From contig CM047426.1 of assembly GCA_026168455.1 (NCBI GenBank), forward strand, positions 25,603,058-25,667,057: a stretch of 64,000 nt of DNA, written 5' to 3'. The position numbers and the translations under genes are program-made. Each line of letters begins with the position of its first letter. Positions within the stretch are counted from its first letter, which is position 1. This stretch comes from Theocolax elegans. Lineage: Eukaryota; Arthropoda; Insecta; Hymenoptera; Cerocephalidae. Shown one piece after another: positions 24,086 through 36,130 of this stretch. The notes under the pieces were generated by a model. It worked only from the letters and a program-made list of their open reading frames with translations, ran no database searches and was not told where the DNA came from.

Positions 24086-24764
24086 TCCGCATGAAGCTAT
24101 CATAGAGACGCTTAAAATAAACTTTGAGAATGTAACGCACTGGTGCTATCTGTTCTCTGATAGCACACCATGCTTCGTGTGCAAACAAATCTGACATATG
24201 TCAAAATCCTATCACTAAGAAATAATAAATCAAAACAATAACATCACTCACACAGTTTATTATGTAGAAGAATTTCATGCTCCCGAAATAAGTGATAAAG
24301 TACTTACACAAACCAGTACCATAAAAAAAGAGATTTTTATGCACCACAAGTACCGAAGTAACATTCATCAAAGAAACTAAAATTTATATTAATATAGAAG
24401 ACTACCAAGTAGTCTTGAAATTAGACGAAAGCGTGCAATCATACATGGTAACAGAAAGTAAAATTCAAAAAAGAAAAATCTATATTAATCGAATAATCTA
24501 TATCTAAATTTAACACAACTTATAAAACTTATCGAAGGAAGCTCTCAACGAAGATTTAAACAAATTTACGGTAAAATACGGTGAAAATACTTAAAATATG
24601 ATTACCTTAATAGAAGTTCACGGAAGTCTAATAAATTCAAACATAAAAGGATAATAATTAAAATTGAAAAGAGATTAAAGAAAGAAAAACTGTAGAGATA
24701 AAAGAGATCTTAAAATTAAAGAAAATCTAAAAACATCCTTACACCGTAAAAAACGAAAATCAGC

Positions 24765-25482
24765 CAAACGGAAAGTGAATCTGAGCGCACAAACTCAAAA
24801 ATAGAAAGCGAAATTTATTGATACAACGACAAATAAACTCATAATTTACAAAAAAAAATCAATAAATTAAAAATCAACAAAACAAAATTTCCAGAAAATA
24901 AACATTACAACAAAATCTATAGAAACTAAATAGTATATGATTTGGAATACGCGAAGTACAATTTAAAAAATGTGAATTTTTAAGACTATTAGTAAATATG
25001 CATATATATTTACATTCATGGGAAACTGTCAACCAATAAATAATCTAGATACTACTGCGATTAATGGATTAAACGATATTGACGGTAAGGTTATAGAAAT
25101 ATGGAGTATTGTATAAAAATTCGAACCGTGCATCCCTTTGTCAACGAAATACTATGCTACTGTCCACCTGGAAATAGACTGAATCAATAGGAATGGAAAA
25201 TCTACTTAACAATATAAACGATAACAACTAATACTATCATGTTCGGCGATTTTAACGCTTACAATTGATACTGAAACTTTTCAAATAACGACAATAATAT
25301 AGTAATAAACTTCCCGCTCCTATACACCTTTGGAGGATGTCGGAGCTAGTGTTTTGTCGACGAGTATTTATACATAGTGAGCGGATTTGATCAGGTAAAT
25401 ATTATTAGCATGTTACTTTTGATGTTAGTCAAATTAGGTTGCCTATCCCATTTAATTCTATTTATAAAATTTCATACATATA
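24765..25482. repeat. Internal tandem duplication of decayed LINE, copy 1
   Basis: The ~718 bp segment starting CAAACGGAAAGTGAATCTGA is repeated at 25487-26203 with only a few single-base differences (for example GTGTTTTGTC against GTGTTTTTGTC, and GCGGATTTGA against GCGATTTTGA). The duplication is therefore much younger than the decay of the element. Confidence 0.92.
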
Positions 25483-25486
25483 CCAG

Positions 25487-26203
25487 CAAACGGAAAGTGA
25501 ATCTGAGCGCACAAACTCAAAAATAGAAAGCGAAATTATTGATACAACGACAAATAAACTCATAATTTACAAAAAAAATCAATAAATTAAAAATCAACAA
25601 AACAAAATTTCCAGAAAATAAACATTACAACAAAATCTATAGAAACTAAATAGTATATGATTTGGAATACGCGAAGTACAATTTAAAAAATGTGAATTTT
25701 TAAGACTATTAGTAAATATGCATATATATTTACATTCATGGGAAACTGTCAACCAATAAATAATCTAGATACTACTGCGATTAATGGATTAAACGATATT
25801 GACGGTAAGGTTATAGAAATATGGAGTATTGTATAAAAATTCGAACCGTGCATCCCTTTGTCAACGAAATACTATGCTACTGTCCACCTGGAAATAGACT
25901 GAATCAATAGGAATGGAAAATCTACTTAACAATATAAACGATAACAACTAATACTATCATGTTCGGCGATTTTAACGCTTACAATTGATACTGAAACTTT
26001 TCAAATAACGACAATAATATAGTAATAAACTTCCCGCTCCTATACACCTTTGGAGGATGTCGGAGCTAGTGTTTTTGTCGACGAGTATTTATACATAGTG
26101 AGCGATTTTGATCAGGTAAATATTATTAGCATGTTACTTTTGATGTTAGTCAAATTAGGTTGCCTATCCCATTTAATTCTATTTATAAAATTTCATACAT
26201 ATA
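25487..26203. repeat. Internal tandem duplication of decayed LINE, copy 2
   Basis: This second copy begins at CAAACGGAAAGTGAATCTGA after a few non-duplicated bases. It ends at TTTCATACATATA, where the sequence continues into the RT motif region that copy 1 lacks. Confidence 0.92.
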
Positions 26204-26394
26204 ACAAAAATATTCTTGCTGATTTGGAAGAACAAACAAAAAGGAAAGTATACCGATGTGTAACACAAGGGGGTGCAATAAACCCCTTATTATTTATAAT
26301 TTACACATCTAAAATCTCTAAAAACCTAACGAAAAATGCTATAATTTCAATATTTGATGACAATATCTCCGTTATTGTAAAAAAAAATTATTAA
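26050..26394 (+). pseudogene. Reverse transcriptase fragment of the decayed LINE
   Basis: This 114-codon open piece of the degenerate element still shows RT order: FDQVN (residues 20-24, motif A), LVKLGCLSHLILFI (33-46), then YRCVTQGGAINPLLFIIYTS (68-87, motif B with GVPQGG altered to CVTQGG), and IFDDNISV (101-108) where F-A-D-D is expected. The catalytic FADD box is altered, so the enzyme is dead. The apparent start ATG has no biological meaning. The N-terminal residues lie in the duplicated segment. Confidence 0.75.
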
Positions 26395-26960
26395 AATCTT
26401 GTAAAATAATTATGCATAAACGATTAAGATCAAAGAGAAGCTTACAAATGTTGGATTGAATCTAGTACCACATAAAACAGCTGTAGTACACTTTAATCAC
26501 CAAGGTATCAAACCAAAAACAAATTAAATTGATAAATCTATAAATTCCACCAATTAATATCGAAATTGATAATATCACTATAGAAACAAGTAAATCGGCT
26601 CGATACCTCGGTATTGTCTTTGATTACCAATTCAATTTTCCATGACAGATAGAAATTATCAGAAATAAATGTTTAAACGCCCTAAATCTTATTAAAATTT
26701 TAATGGGTATCTGATGGGATACTGATCCAATAACGATAATAATCCTGTATAAATCTTACGTAAGATCTATAATCGAGTAAGCTAATTACGTCTATATAAG
26801 TTTAAGTTACCTCTCAAAATTTCTCTCCAGCAATAACTTGAGTATAAACAAAACCATTAACAAATTTAAACAATTTTTAAACAATGCATTGTAGAAATTA
26901 TGTACACAAACGTAGAGTGTGATACAGAATTAGGAGAGAAATGAAGAAAAACAAAAAAAC

Positions 26961-27960
26961 CTAATTCCCTAGTGCAAAATTATATAATAAAAGAGAAAGC
27001 CTCATGTATATATAAACGGATAAAAGCAAAGCAGACAATGCGAAGAGAAGGAGAAGCGCACCAATGTGATATATGCATGTATGGTACGAATATATATATA
27101 AACATTTATACATGTGAATGTTTTGTGTAAATCGTATACTGCAGCGTAACTGTATTATATTGAACTATTGGTAAAAAACAATGAAAAAAAAAATTTTTAT
27201 AATACAAACACATTCGAGTATTACATACAAATTTAAAGAAAAAATTCGCAGAGATACACGAGTTTAAAGTTGAGTTAAAAATTTATTTACTTATCTAAAA
27301 TTTTTGTATGGTATATATATGGGGTTTCTCATCATGACATGAAGTATATTAGCAGATAAGATTGTACATACAAATATAGAATGTAATTTTTTATTTCAAA
27401 AACGTTCACTGAAACAAACTAATATTGGATGCGTATTTTTTATGTAATTTCTAAATTTTTATACAAACATAAAATTTAATAGATTGATATTATGTTATAG
27501 AGAAATCGATTGTCAGACACCATGGTCTTGATTAGTAGTTCATTCAAGCATGATACAACGTCAGATATTGTTCTATAATTATCGGGAACTAGTTACTGTG
27601 ACATAAGGCAAGCGTATACATGATACTCAACATAATTATGATAGTGTGTTTGAATAATTTTTCATCTGCTGATTCTGTTCAGTTATACAACAAAATTTTA
27701 AAGTGATTCCTAAATTATTACAAGAACTCGGATGGAAACATAAAAAAATTAATAACTATTAAATACCTAAGCTGTTTAGCAAAATAATCTCCTTGATTAC
27801 ATTTGCCTAAATAAAAAAAATACCTAAACCGTTTCCGTTTAAGATAATAAATACGTACTTTTTAAAATAAATTTTAAGGATTAATTTAAAAAATCGATTA
27901 ATGAAATGTAATTTTCTTGGCATATATAATTTATGGGTGTAATCAAATACTAGTTTTACT
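26961..27960. other. AT-rich non-coding stretch
   Basis: No gene or bounded repeat could be supported in this interval. Short TA/CA-rich tracts occur near 27090. Confidence 0.45.
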
Positions 27961-27967
27961 AGTCTAC

Positions 27968-28460
27968 ACCCTAGTAGAATTTTAAATATGAAAAATGGGC
28001 TTAAAACTAAGAAATGGCCAGTGAAACTGGTCAGGTTCTATCTCGAAATGAAACGCTTTTTCACACCTATCTTGACCATTTCTTAGATGGACATAACCTT
28101 CATCAAATATGAAACAACTTTTCGGGTAATCCTGTAAACAAAACTTAAAGCGTGTTGTGAAATTTGATCGGTTTTACCAATTGTAATAGATACAGACAAT
28201 TGTTTACGCTATATAAATAGTACTTTTAAAGATATTTTAATGTTTATCATTTTTCTCTCAAATTGAGCCAAATCATTTTTAGGAGCTTGTTCATAGTTAT
28301 TATACCTAGCTAAAATGGCCAATTTTTCTTAGTCTACTTAAAATTCCAAAAGCATTTTTGATGGTCAGAAAAGGTTTATAAATTGGAATGAAAACTATGA
28401 AATGGGCAGGAAAGGTTCGAAAAAGCGTTTCATTCTTGTACACGACCTGGCCAAGCATCC
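27968..28460. mobile_element. Degenerate nested inverted-repeat element, family FB4, copy 1
   Basis: The arms GGTCAGGTTCTATCTC then GAAATGAAACGCTTTTTC (28029-28062) and their complement (28419-28452) form an imperfect inverted repeat about 420 bp across. A smaller hairpin is nested at its left side: CTAAGAAATGGCCAG near 28010 against CTTGACCATTTCTTAG near 28071. The left edge CCCTAGTAGAATTTTAA matches a motif at 1249. The GAAACGCTTTTTC block is shared with 59494-60160. No protein is encoded. Confidence 0.5.
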
Positions 28461-29815
28461 TAGTTAGTTTATAGATTGACATGAGAACGCTACTCAGTAA
28501 ATGGCTACAAAATTTTTGTTGATTCCACCAGGGCAATGATTAAAATTTTACAATTGAATACTCGAAAATATCTAATAAGATTTGAAGTTCTATATTATTA
28601 TTACTACATATTTTTCATTCTGTTAAGTTTACAAAATACCCTGGTTAAGAATGTATAAATATTGTATCCATTATTTACAGTCATATAGTGACTATAAGAA
28701 GTGTAACCGATTTGGATATTCTAGTTTCTAGTAGGATCAATAAAATGAAATACATGAATATTACTGAAATTATATAGTACAATTTTTGGGTATTAAAATC
28801 TTGATAGTCGGAATGTTGTGGTTTCCGTATCTGAAATTGATTTCATCGTTAGAAATCAAAGCTTTTACGGCTTTTCGATGAGCTTGAATGAGCAGGATAG
28901 CGAACGAGCTTCTGCTGGGAATGTCCTCGCAAAATACGCAAATGGATCACCAAAGATAATAGAATTATATAGTGGGAACCAAACAGGGTATAAATTCATT
29001 TTATATCCTGCCAAATCGTTCACATTTCCGTAAATGGGTCCTTTACGTTACCTATTGTTTCATAATCTATCAAAGTACATACGTATAATCTCAATACTAA
29101 AAACTTTAAATTTTATTTTGAATTCAAGTGATTATTAACTTTCTGTATTTATAATGACTATGAATGTAGAAGAATGTAAACTTAATGGTAGTTGCAAGTA
29201 ATGGAAATCCTATATTTGGAAAAATAAACTATATAAAAAATAATTAAATTGATCTTTTATAATTATTTAGAAAGATTTATCATATATGATATATGTATAC
29301 ATAAAACCAAGATTTCTATTGACGTATCCTTTATTTATAAAAAATAAACTATTACAATTCTGTACTAATTTTAAATATTTGTTTTGACTATAGACCATTT
29401 TAATCGATAAATTATTTAATAGCAAATTATGATGATTTACTTTATAGCATATTTCTAAAAGATTAACCAGTTCAATTTGATAGCGTTGGTTAACAAATTT
29501 CCTTGCTCTAAATATCTACAAATGATGATATAGTTACATATAAAGTATTCTATATAAGTACTTCGATCCGTTGTTTATTCCTTATAATAATTCAATGTAC
29601 TACTGCAATTGTAAGTTATTTTTGCAAGTCTATCAATCTGTGTGTATTCGTATCCTTGTAATTTTTATCTAACGGAAAATAAAATTATACCAAATCTTTT
29701 AAAGTGAAGATATTACTCTATTGATTCGTAGTGGAATTCCCGCTAACGGCAGTAGCTATTAGAGGAGAATATATCCATGACTATCTGGAACGTTATGGAG
29801 AGGAACACATATAGT
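28461..29815. other. AT-rich non-coding stretch
   Basis: Only small AT-driven frames are present, for example 28818-29033 on the plus strand, with no recognisable motif. No RNA gene could be supported. Confidence 0.45.
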
Positions 29816-29819
29816 ATAT

Positions 29820-30120
29820 ATCTTTCGTTTGCGCACGTGTGCGCTGCATCTGCGAGACCAAGAACCGTATAAATATCGCGCAGGTGTCGAGACATTGGAT
29901 TTTCTATTTTCGGCTACGGCAGACCCGTCCGCACTGTTTACGAGCTGCGTCCATCGTCTCTGCATTGCGGTCCCTGACTTTCTTAGACTTTTCGATGCTA
30001 CGGACTATTTGCGCTCGCCAGATTTTTCTCTTTTACATACCCGAAACCGCCTCTCTAAACTTCACTTCACCGAGTATAGTAACTTCACTTTTACCCAAGA
30101 TAGATTCTTTCAAATATTTT
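29820..30120. other. GC-enriched patch with an unrecognised 133-codon frame
   Basis: Composition rises between about 29820 and 30080. A plus-strand frame (29829-30230) and an overlapping one (29839-30141) cross it; neither peptide shows a motif I know. A TATAAATA-like word occurs at about 29867. It may be a promoter or an untranslated exon; confidence in any coding role is low. Confidence 0.3.
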
Positions 30121-31230
30121 GCAACGCTATGTGGAATGTAATGCAACACGTTGCTGTAGTAAATTATTTACCATCCTTTCTAGTTCACAGCGTAAAATTA
30201 TACTATATATTGAAAATTTGTAAAAATTAATCTAGTAGAAATTTGGCCATTTCGAATGGTTGATGGTTAGAAGTAGCTATATTTTACAGATTACACAACT
30301 ATAGCTTATTATAATCATACCGAAAAAACATTTCTATTTTTACTTAACAAGTATTAATTGTGTAATTAGTTAACAAAACATGAATGTTACTACGATCAAT
30401 GAAGTATATATTATATTATACTTCTATCTGTAACAATTTAAATTATTGTTAAGTAGCCTGTTCTATTAAGTTAAAAATTAGATTTAAAAAGTTGGTATAC
30501 GAATTAGTATAACAATAAAAAGAATTTCACAAAGTAACTTTTTCAAAATTCTCAGGAATTAATAGATTGTGCTCGATATGTTTTAGCCTTTCAATCAAGG
30601 TTTACGAAACTCTACAAATCTTCTTTATTTGTTGATACATAAATCTTGAAGAAATTAGAGCTGAATCGAACCAAGTGGCTAGTTGTTGTCAGTTACATCG
30701 TATTTTTAACTTTTAGTGGCAGATAGAGTAGTGTAGTAAATGTAGCGAAAGTGCTAATACTAAATTAGGTTATAAGAAAATTGTATAATGAAATTAATAA
30801 ATTACAAAATTGGAGTTTCTAATAGTTAAATCTAAAATTCAATAATTTACCAAAGTTTTTCAACTACTATTTTCCGTATGGCTTAAATTATATTTTAGCT
30901 GCGAGTTGAAACACTATTGTAAGTTGTTCTTCGATCCCTATTAGTTTAAATACCATTATTGTTATAATTAATTATAATTAAGATTTATAATCTAATATAT
31001 ACATATATATATATAAACATTTTTATAAATATGACTTTTCAAGAAATATTTATGGAATAGTCGTAACATATTCGCAGCTTATTTAGATATTAAATATATA
31101 GTTATTAAAAAAAGTATATTTTTATTAACATTTACAAATTATAGTAGGAAAAAAGGAAATGGACTAGTAAATATAAAAAATGTTCTTTTTGATAACTCTT
31201 GCCGAATAATATATATCATAAAGGAGAGCG
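30121..31230. other. AT-rich non-coding stretch
   Basis: No gene is seen. A TCTAGTAGAAATTTGG motif at about 30230 resembles the CTAGTAGAA motif found at putative element ends elsewhere in the window. A short TA tract lies near 31000. Confidence 0.45.
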
Positions 31231-31234
31231 GGTA

Positions 31235-31855
31235 GCTAGAAGGAAAGGTCAATCAGGAAAGAAAAACAATAAGAGCACTTTCCTGGCAATAAGTCTAAAA
31301 GAGCACTTTCGAGAGCTATCGAAAATAAAGGAATACGCGCCTTCCCGTGGAATCGTGTAATTGAGCCTTGTTCAAGCCGAATCAAAGGGGTTCGGATGGT
31401 GAAAGGCCAAGGGGTCGCATTCGAGACCACGCCTTGTCCCTCCATCTCCCTCCCCCTTCTCTCTCCCTCTCTCTCTCTCTCACGCTCTCTTTCTCTCCCA
31501 GTTCCGTGCATGTATTTTTCTCGTCTGGATGGTCCCCCTCTGCGCTGCATCACCCGCGCCCACAAAAAAGCATTCGAGCAACAAAGGACGCGTGCAATCT
31601 CCAACGTCTCTTCCTCTTCTCTTGGCGTTAGGATGCTGGGTCCGTGAGAGCCCCTCGGGGTCAGGACCCAATGAAGCCTCCGCAGAGACCTCGAACCGTT
31701 CTTATGGTTTTAGCTTGTCTCACTTCGAAAGCTGCACGCGCGCGCGCCTGTCGTTTCTACTTCGGAACGTAGCTACCGCTACGCGTTCCGACAAAATGGC
31801 GCGATCCAACAACCTCGAGTATGTGTGCGTGTCTCACGTATTCCCATCGTCTTAT
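31235..31855. other. CpG-rich patch with CT tract
   Basis: This interval of about 0.6 kb is CpG-rich, with a (CT)n run near 31455-31495 and GCGCGCGC near 31737. Several long overlapping frames occur on both strands (31236-31604 minus, 31529-31948 plus), without known domains. An ATG in good context (AAAATGGCG, about 31794) opens a frame that continues past a weak GTAGGA donor-like site near 31902. A promoter with a first exon is possible but not demonstrated. Confidence 0.35.
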
Positions 31856-34060
31856 ATATATACTCGAAATTCAAATGTAATACGCTTTACTTTTCTTTTC
31901 GGTAGGAACATTTTTCCAGTCATTTTTTGTACACGATCGAATTTATAAGTTCGTTTATCCCAGTCCAGTGAGCCTGTAAGAATTTATTCGGCTACACAAA
32001 AATATAAATGCGTTGTAACGTACGTTTTTCTTTTGATATTTTGTATCAACTCGCTAATTTACCGTCTACTAAATATTACCCTCATTCTCATTTATACCGG
32101 AATTTTTACGAGAAGTCTTTTACAGTATTCCACGTGCGCTTCGCGACTTTTATCCAATTTTATGGACAGATGCACTGATTGTTCTTACATCACGTATTTC
32201 TGGTGATTGAATTGATGGCGTAACATTTACAGTTTAAACTGCAAATAGCTTTATGCCAGCTAGCTAAATCAATTATTGGACTGAAAAATACGTGTAGCCA
32301 ATTAAATACAAAATTACATTATGCACCTTGTACAAACGGATACATTAAAAATGATCGCAGCACTTTTGTTACTGTCTAGGAAATATAAAAAGAATTAATA
32401 TAACCATTTTGATAAATGTCCAGTATGTGGATTAAAAGTGATCAATGTGAATTAATAGTTTGTTATGTCAATATGAGATGCTTCTTTCGGATTGTACAGT
32501 CGGCGTACTATTTTATCACAAAAATACAAACATTAAATTTAACTTAAAAACTTGCAGGTTCTTTTGAATATTTGTTGTTCTAATCGTTATATACTTTTCT
32601 ATATGAATGGATTTTCTGAAGTGAATAAAATAGATTTATATATCTATATGAATTATTCATTAGATATTTTTCATATCCAGCAAGTATAGCGTGCAACTAA
32701 AGTCGCGTATTTACTTTGCGTATTTTGTTCGATGATTTAAAATGCATATCTCATCACTTAGTAATTTTTATTAATACTGTTACATTAATTAAACATATCT
32801 TTATAAAATTAATGATATTTTTACATAATTCTAATGCATTTGTTCATATTTTTTAAAAGCTTAGTGAATTAATCGATTCCCATGTCTTATTCTTTCAATA
32901 TTGTATAACTGTGCATTAAGTGTAACTTCGTTCTAAACGATCGAAATCCAAAGCTAAACATTAATATAGAATTCCATTTTTCGATTTCTCAACTTTACAT
33001 AATTAAAAATTTAACGTTTTTGCATGTATATATTTCTATGGAAATGTGAGAATTATCGCTTTGATACAAAAAATGTAACAGTAATTACAAATCTCTACGT
33101 ACAATCGCGAACGCAATTTTTTCTCAATGCGATAAGCTCTCGAGTAATAGGAGCACGAAATTGATAAAGACTTACAACATTTTCGAGACGATACGAGATA
33201 AGACTGCATTTACGTAACGACGAGGCTTATTTGATCAGACAGGGATTTAAAAGTCTAGTGTCATTGTCGAATGTCGCGATACTATTTCACTTCGTTTCTT
33301 ATAACCTGACATAATATGATATTCCCTCCATTTTGTCTGAAACTTCTTATTGTTTTATTAATAAACTATATAGATACAGTTTTCCTTGCTCCACTTTTCT
33401 AAAAGATTATTAATGTTGGAATCGTGAATAGATTAAATTTGATAACTTTTAAAATACGTATCGGAGGTCGTACAACTTATAGATATTGGCAGTATTTTGT
33501 TTTTCTCTATTTGTCTTTAGATACATCGCGACATTATAAACGATAATAATCTTCTACATAATGATGACCAATTGAGAATAAAAGCAACAATTTGTTTGCA
33601 TGCACTTATAATTAATTTGAATTATTCACGAAAACTCCATCTAGAAAAGCAGTAAATTTTGCAGAATATTATATACTAACAAATATTATATCGTAATATA
33701 AATCAATTAAATCTACTTCTGAATAGTATTTGTTTTTTTTACAAAATGAAAAATCTTGTCAGCAATTAACGTACATCGATAGGAAGTTAATTGGTTGAAT
33801 CAACTTCACGTTATTCGCAATCGTGAGTGATCAGTCGAGATATAAACAAATTACACGTATAAAGTGTAGAAATTGGAGTTCACGGGAGTTTTTACTGATA
33901 CGTATACGTTCGAAAGAGTGGATTTATATGCAGATATTGAATAAGCACAGCGAAAAAAAAGGGGGATTGCTCGAAAATCCGCAGAGTCATCGAAAATTTG
34001 TAAAATAAATGGCGAGGGTTTACCGGTTTACACAGTCCATTTACTCGAACCCCAGTACAT
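31856..34060. other. AT-rich non-coding stretch
   Basis: No gene, RNA or element ends could be supported across these 2.2 kb. Small frames near 33823-34074 overlap on opposite strands and look spurious. Confidence 0.45.
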
Positions 34061-34085
34061 AATGGAGTGTACACATTTCACAGAG

Positions 34086-34087
<2 letters not shown>

Positions 34088-34118
<31 letters not shown>
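34088..34118. repeat. (CA)n microsatellite
   Basis: This is an uninterrupted CA run of about 15 units at the left edge of a microsatellite-rich CpG patch. Confidence 0.9.
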
Positions 34119-34119
<1 letters not shown>

Positions 34120-34289
34120 CTCGAGGCTCACAGACACACTGCACTTATATACACACAAGCAGACTGAAAATAAGTTTGTTTAATGCACCCTTTTGCATCG
34201 GGCTCTTACGAGGATCGCAGTGTACCTCCTCCTCTCCTAATGATTTAAAGAAAGAATTCGCTCCCTACGTGACTTAACTTTCCTTCTTC

Positions 34290-34668
34290 GTTTTTCCCCT
34301 CTTTCATAGCCACGGCGCACGCAAAACATTCGGCAGAGAGATAAGGATAATGAGCGCACGCGCTCGTGCGCTATATGATTAACTCGAAGCAGGCGATTAG
34401 CCGAGCGAGCGGGTATGTTAAGTACGCGCTCCGTCTATACATATATACCTATATATATAGATGTATACCTATACATATATATATACCTATATATATATAT
34501 ATATACACCTATATATATATATGCGTTCGATCTCTCCCTCTCTCCCTCTCTCTCTCTCACCGCGCGCACGCACGCACACATGCACGCGTACTCACACACA
34601 CACACACGCACGCGCGCACAGGCACACGTACATTACACGCACGCGCTTACATACATCGAGGCTAAACG
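34290..34668. other. CpG-rich, microsatellite-dense patch left of foldback FB3
   Basis: The interval contains a short perfect hairpin (AGCGCACG at 34353 with its complement at 34365), TA-rich repeats (34436-34522), a (CT)n tract (34531-34559) and mixed CA/CG repeats (34561-34640). The long plus-strand frames reading through it encode Tyr/Ile and His/Thr repeats and are not genes. The similar composition at 35740-36125 suggests one CpG-rich patch was split by the foldback insertion. Confidence 0.5.
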
Positions 34669-34670
34669 TA

Positions 34671-35733
34671 CACTACCGGTCAATTGCTTTTGCCCACTTC
34701 GACTCAATTTTACCCGTTACAAAAAGTATCATAACTTGGGTAAAAATTGAGATAAATAATCGTTCGACAGCTCATTTAAAAGCTTGAAGCAAGGGCTTTT
34801 TAATGGTTTACCGTGCCTATTTAAATTTTTTGTTTTTTAATGTTTTTATTATAAAAATCAAAATGTATAAAATTCGGATTTTCTTGTTCGTCTTCATTTT
34901 AAAACTGCACTTCAACCAAACATCGGAAAATAATTTTATAAAAAAAATTGAAAAGCTTGAATCAAGAGCTTTCGAACGCACTATATTAACATTGTTTTAA
35001 AGTCCTTTTTACGTTTTGACTGGTGGTTTTCTTTTAAAACACGTCTTTTCTTCAACTTTATGTATCTCGGAAGGATTAAATTTAAAAAAAAAATGTCTAG
35101 GAGAAAAAATGTTTGATTTTATCTTAAGATTATGTACAAATTTTTTCAGATTGTTTAGAATTTTTTTTTTTTTAATTTATATAGTTATATATAGTTTAGA
35201 AAATTCTTTATAATCAATTCATTTATCAAATTAAAAAAAAAAATTCTAAACAATCTGAAAAAATTTGTACATAATCTTAAGATAAAATCAAACATTTTTT
35301 CTCCTAGACATTTTTTTTTTAAATTTAATCCTTCCGAGATACATAAAGTTGAAGAAAAGACGTGTTTTAAAAGAAAACCACCAGTCAAAACGTAAAAAGG
35401 ACTTTAAAACAATGTTAATATAGTGCGTTCGAAAGCTCTTGATTCAAGCTTTTCAATTTTTTTTATAAAATTATTTTCCGATGTTTGGTTGAAGTGCAGT
35501 TTTAAAATGAAGACGAACAAGAAAATCCGAATTTTATACATTTTGATTTTTATAATAAAAACATTAAAAAACAAAAAATTTAAATAGGCACGGTAAACCA
35601 TTAAAAAGCCCTTGCTTCAAGCTTTTAAATGAGCTGTCGAACGATTATTTATCTCAATTTTTACCCAAGTTATGATACTTTTTGTAACGGGTAAAATTGA
35701 GTCGAAGTGGGCAAAAGCAATTGACCGGTAGTG
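34671..35733. mobile_element. 1,063 bp Tc1/mariner-type foldback element (FB3)
   Basis: The ends read CACTACCGGTCAATTGC and its complement, each bordered by TA (34669-34670 and 35734-35735), the target duplication of Tc1/mariner elements. CACT-CCGGTCAA termini are familiar in that superfamily. The left arm (34671-35175) and right arm (35230-35733) are reverse complements over about 505 bp around a 54 bp spacer. The identity is so high that the same 65-codon frame appears in both arms (34803-35000 plus, 35404-35601 minus); its peptide is Phe/Ile/Lys-rich and resembles no transposase. It is non-autonomous and young. Confidence 0.9.
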
Positions 35734-35735
35734 TA

Positions 35736-36130
35736 TATATCGAGTCGAATATCGCGGTTGGGTTATATAGCGCGAGGCCTTTTTCGCGCGGCGTTATTAA
35801 TTAGGCAGTGCTGCCGGTGTTCTCGATTTTGCACACAGGCTCAATAAGGCCCCCGGCGCGCGAGATAGCGGGTTATGCTAATACACCGCTGGCGAGAGCG
35901 AGAGAGCAACAGAGAGAGAGAGAGAGAGAGAGAGAGGCGCATGCGCGCTAAGGAAACTCGCTTCGTCTTTCTCGGAGCGCGCATGAATATTTATCGCGGC
36001 AGCCCGCGAGTCGCGATCTCCCTCGCTCTCTGCGTCTCTTTCAATTACGTCACGCGGATCGCGGGCGTTGAAACTCGGTTGCCTCGCTCTCGCGCGCAAC
36101 CGACCGACTAACAAATTGCTCGTGATTTCG
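35736..36130. other. CpG-rich patch with GA tract right of foldback FB3
   Basis: Strong CpG enrichment (GCGCG words) and an (AG)n run at about 35910-35936 mark this patch. Mirror-image 78-codon frames on both strands read through the repeat. It probably formed one patch with 34290-34668 before the insertion of FB3. A promoter or enhancer role is inference. Confidence 0.4.

Larger units (their letters stand above)
24090..26960 (+). pseudogene. Decayed non-LTR retrotransposon with internal duplication
   Basis: The plus strand carries the broken remains of a second, different non-LTR element. Around 25190-25260 and again at 25910-25980, frames read GNRLNQQEW-like and FGDFNAYN-like peptides, the endonuclease signature GDFNAHN. 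RT remnants follow (see 26050-26394). At about 26560-26850 conceptual frames give SARYLGIVFDYQFNF, NALNLIKILMG and ILYKSYVRSIIEYANYVY, the usual post-RT region of Jockey/R1-type elements. Many stops and frameshifts interrupt it. The left limit is uncertain; 24090-24900 may be ORF1 or linker. The gap between the endonuclease and RT motifs is far too short, so an internal deletion has occurred. Confidence 0.7.

Noticed and set aside
31794..31948. ATG in good context opening a frame in a CpG patch, as a first coding exon
   Set aside because: The donor-like GTAGGA is weak, the peptide is not recognisable and the frame simply runs into AT-rich sequence.
34803..35601. Pairs of identical 65-codon frames on opposite strands
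   Set aside because: Identity is due to the palindromic arms of foldback FB3; the AT-rich peptide shows no transposase motif.
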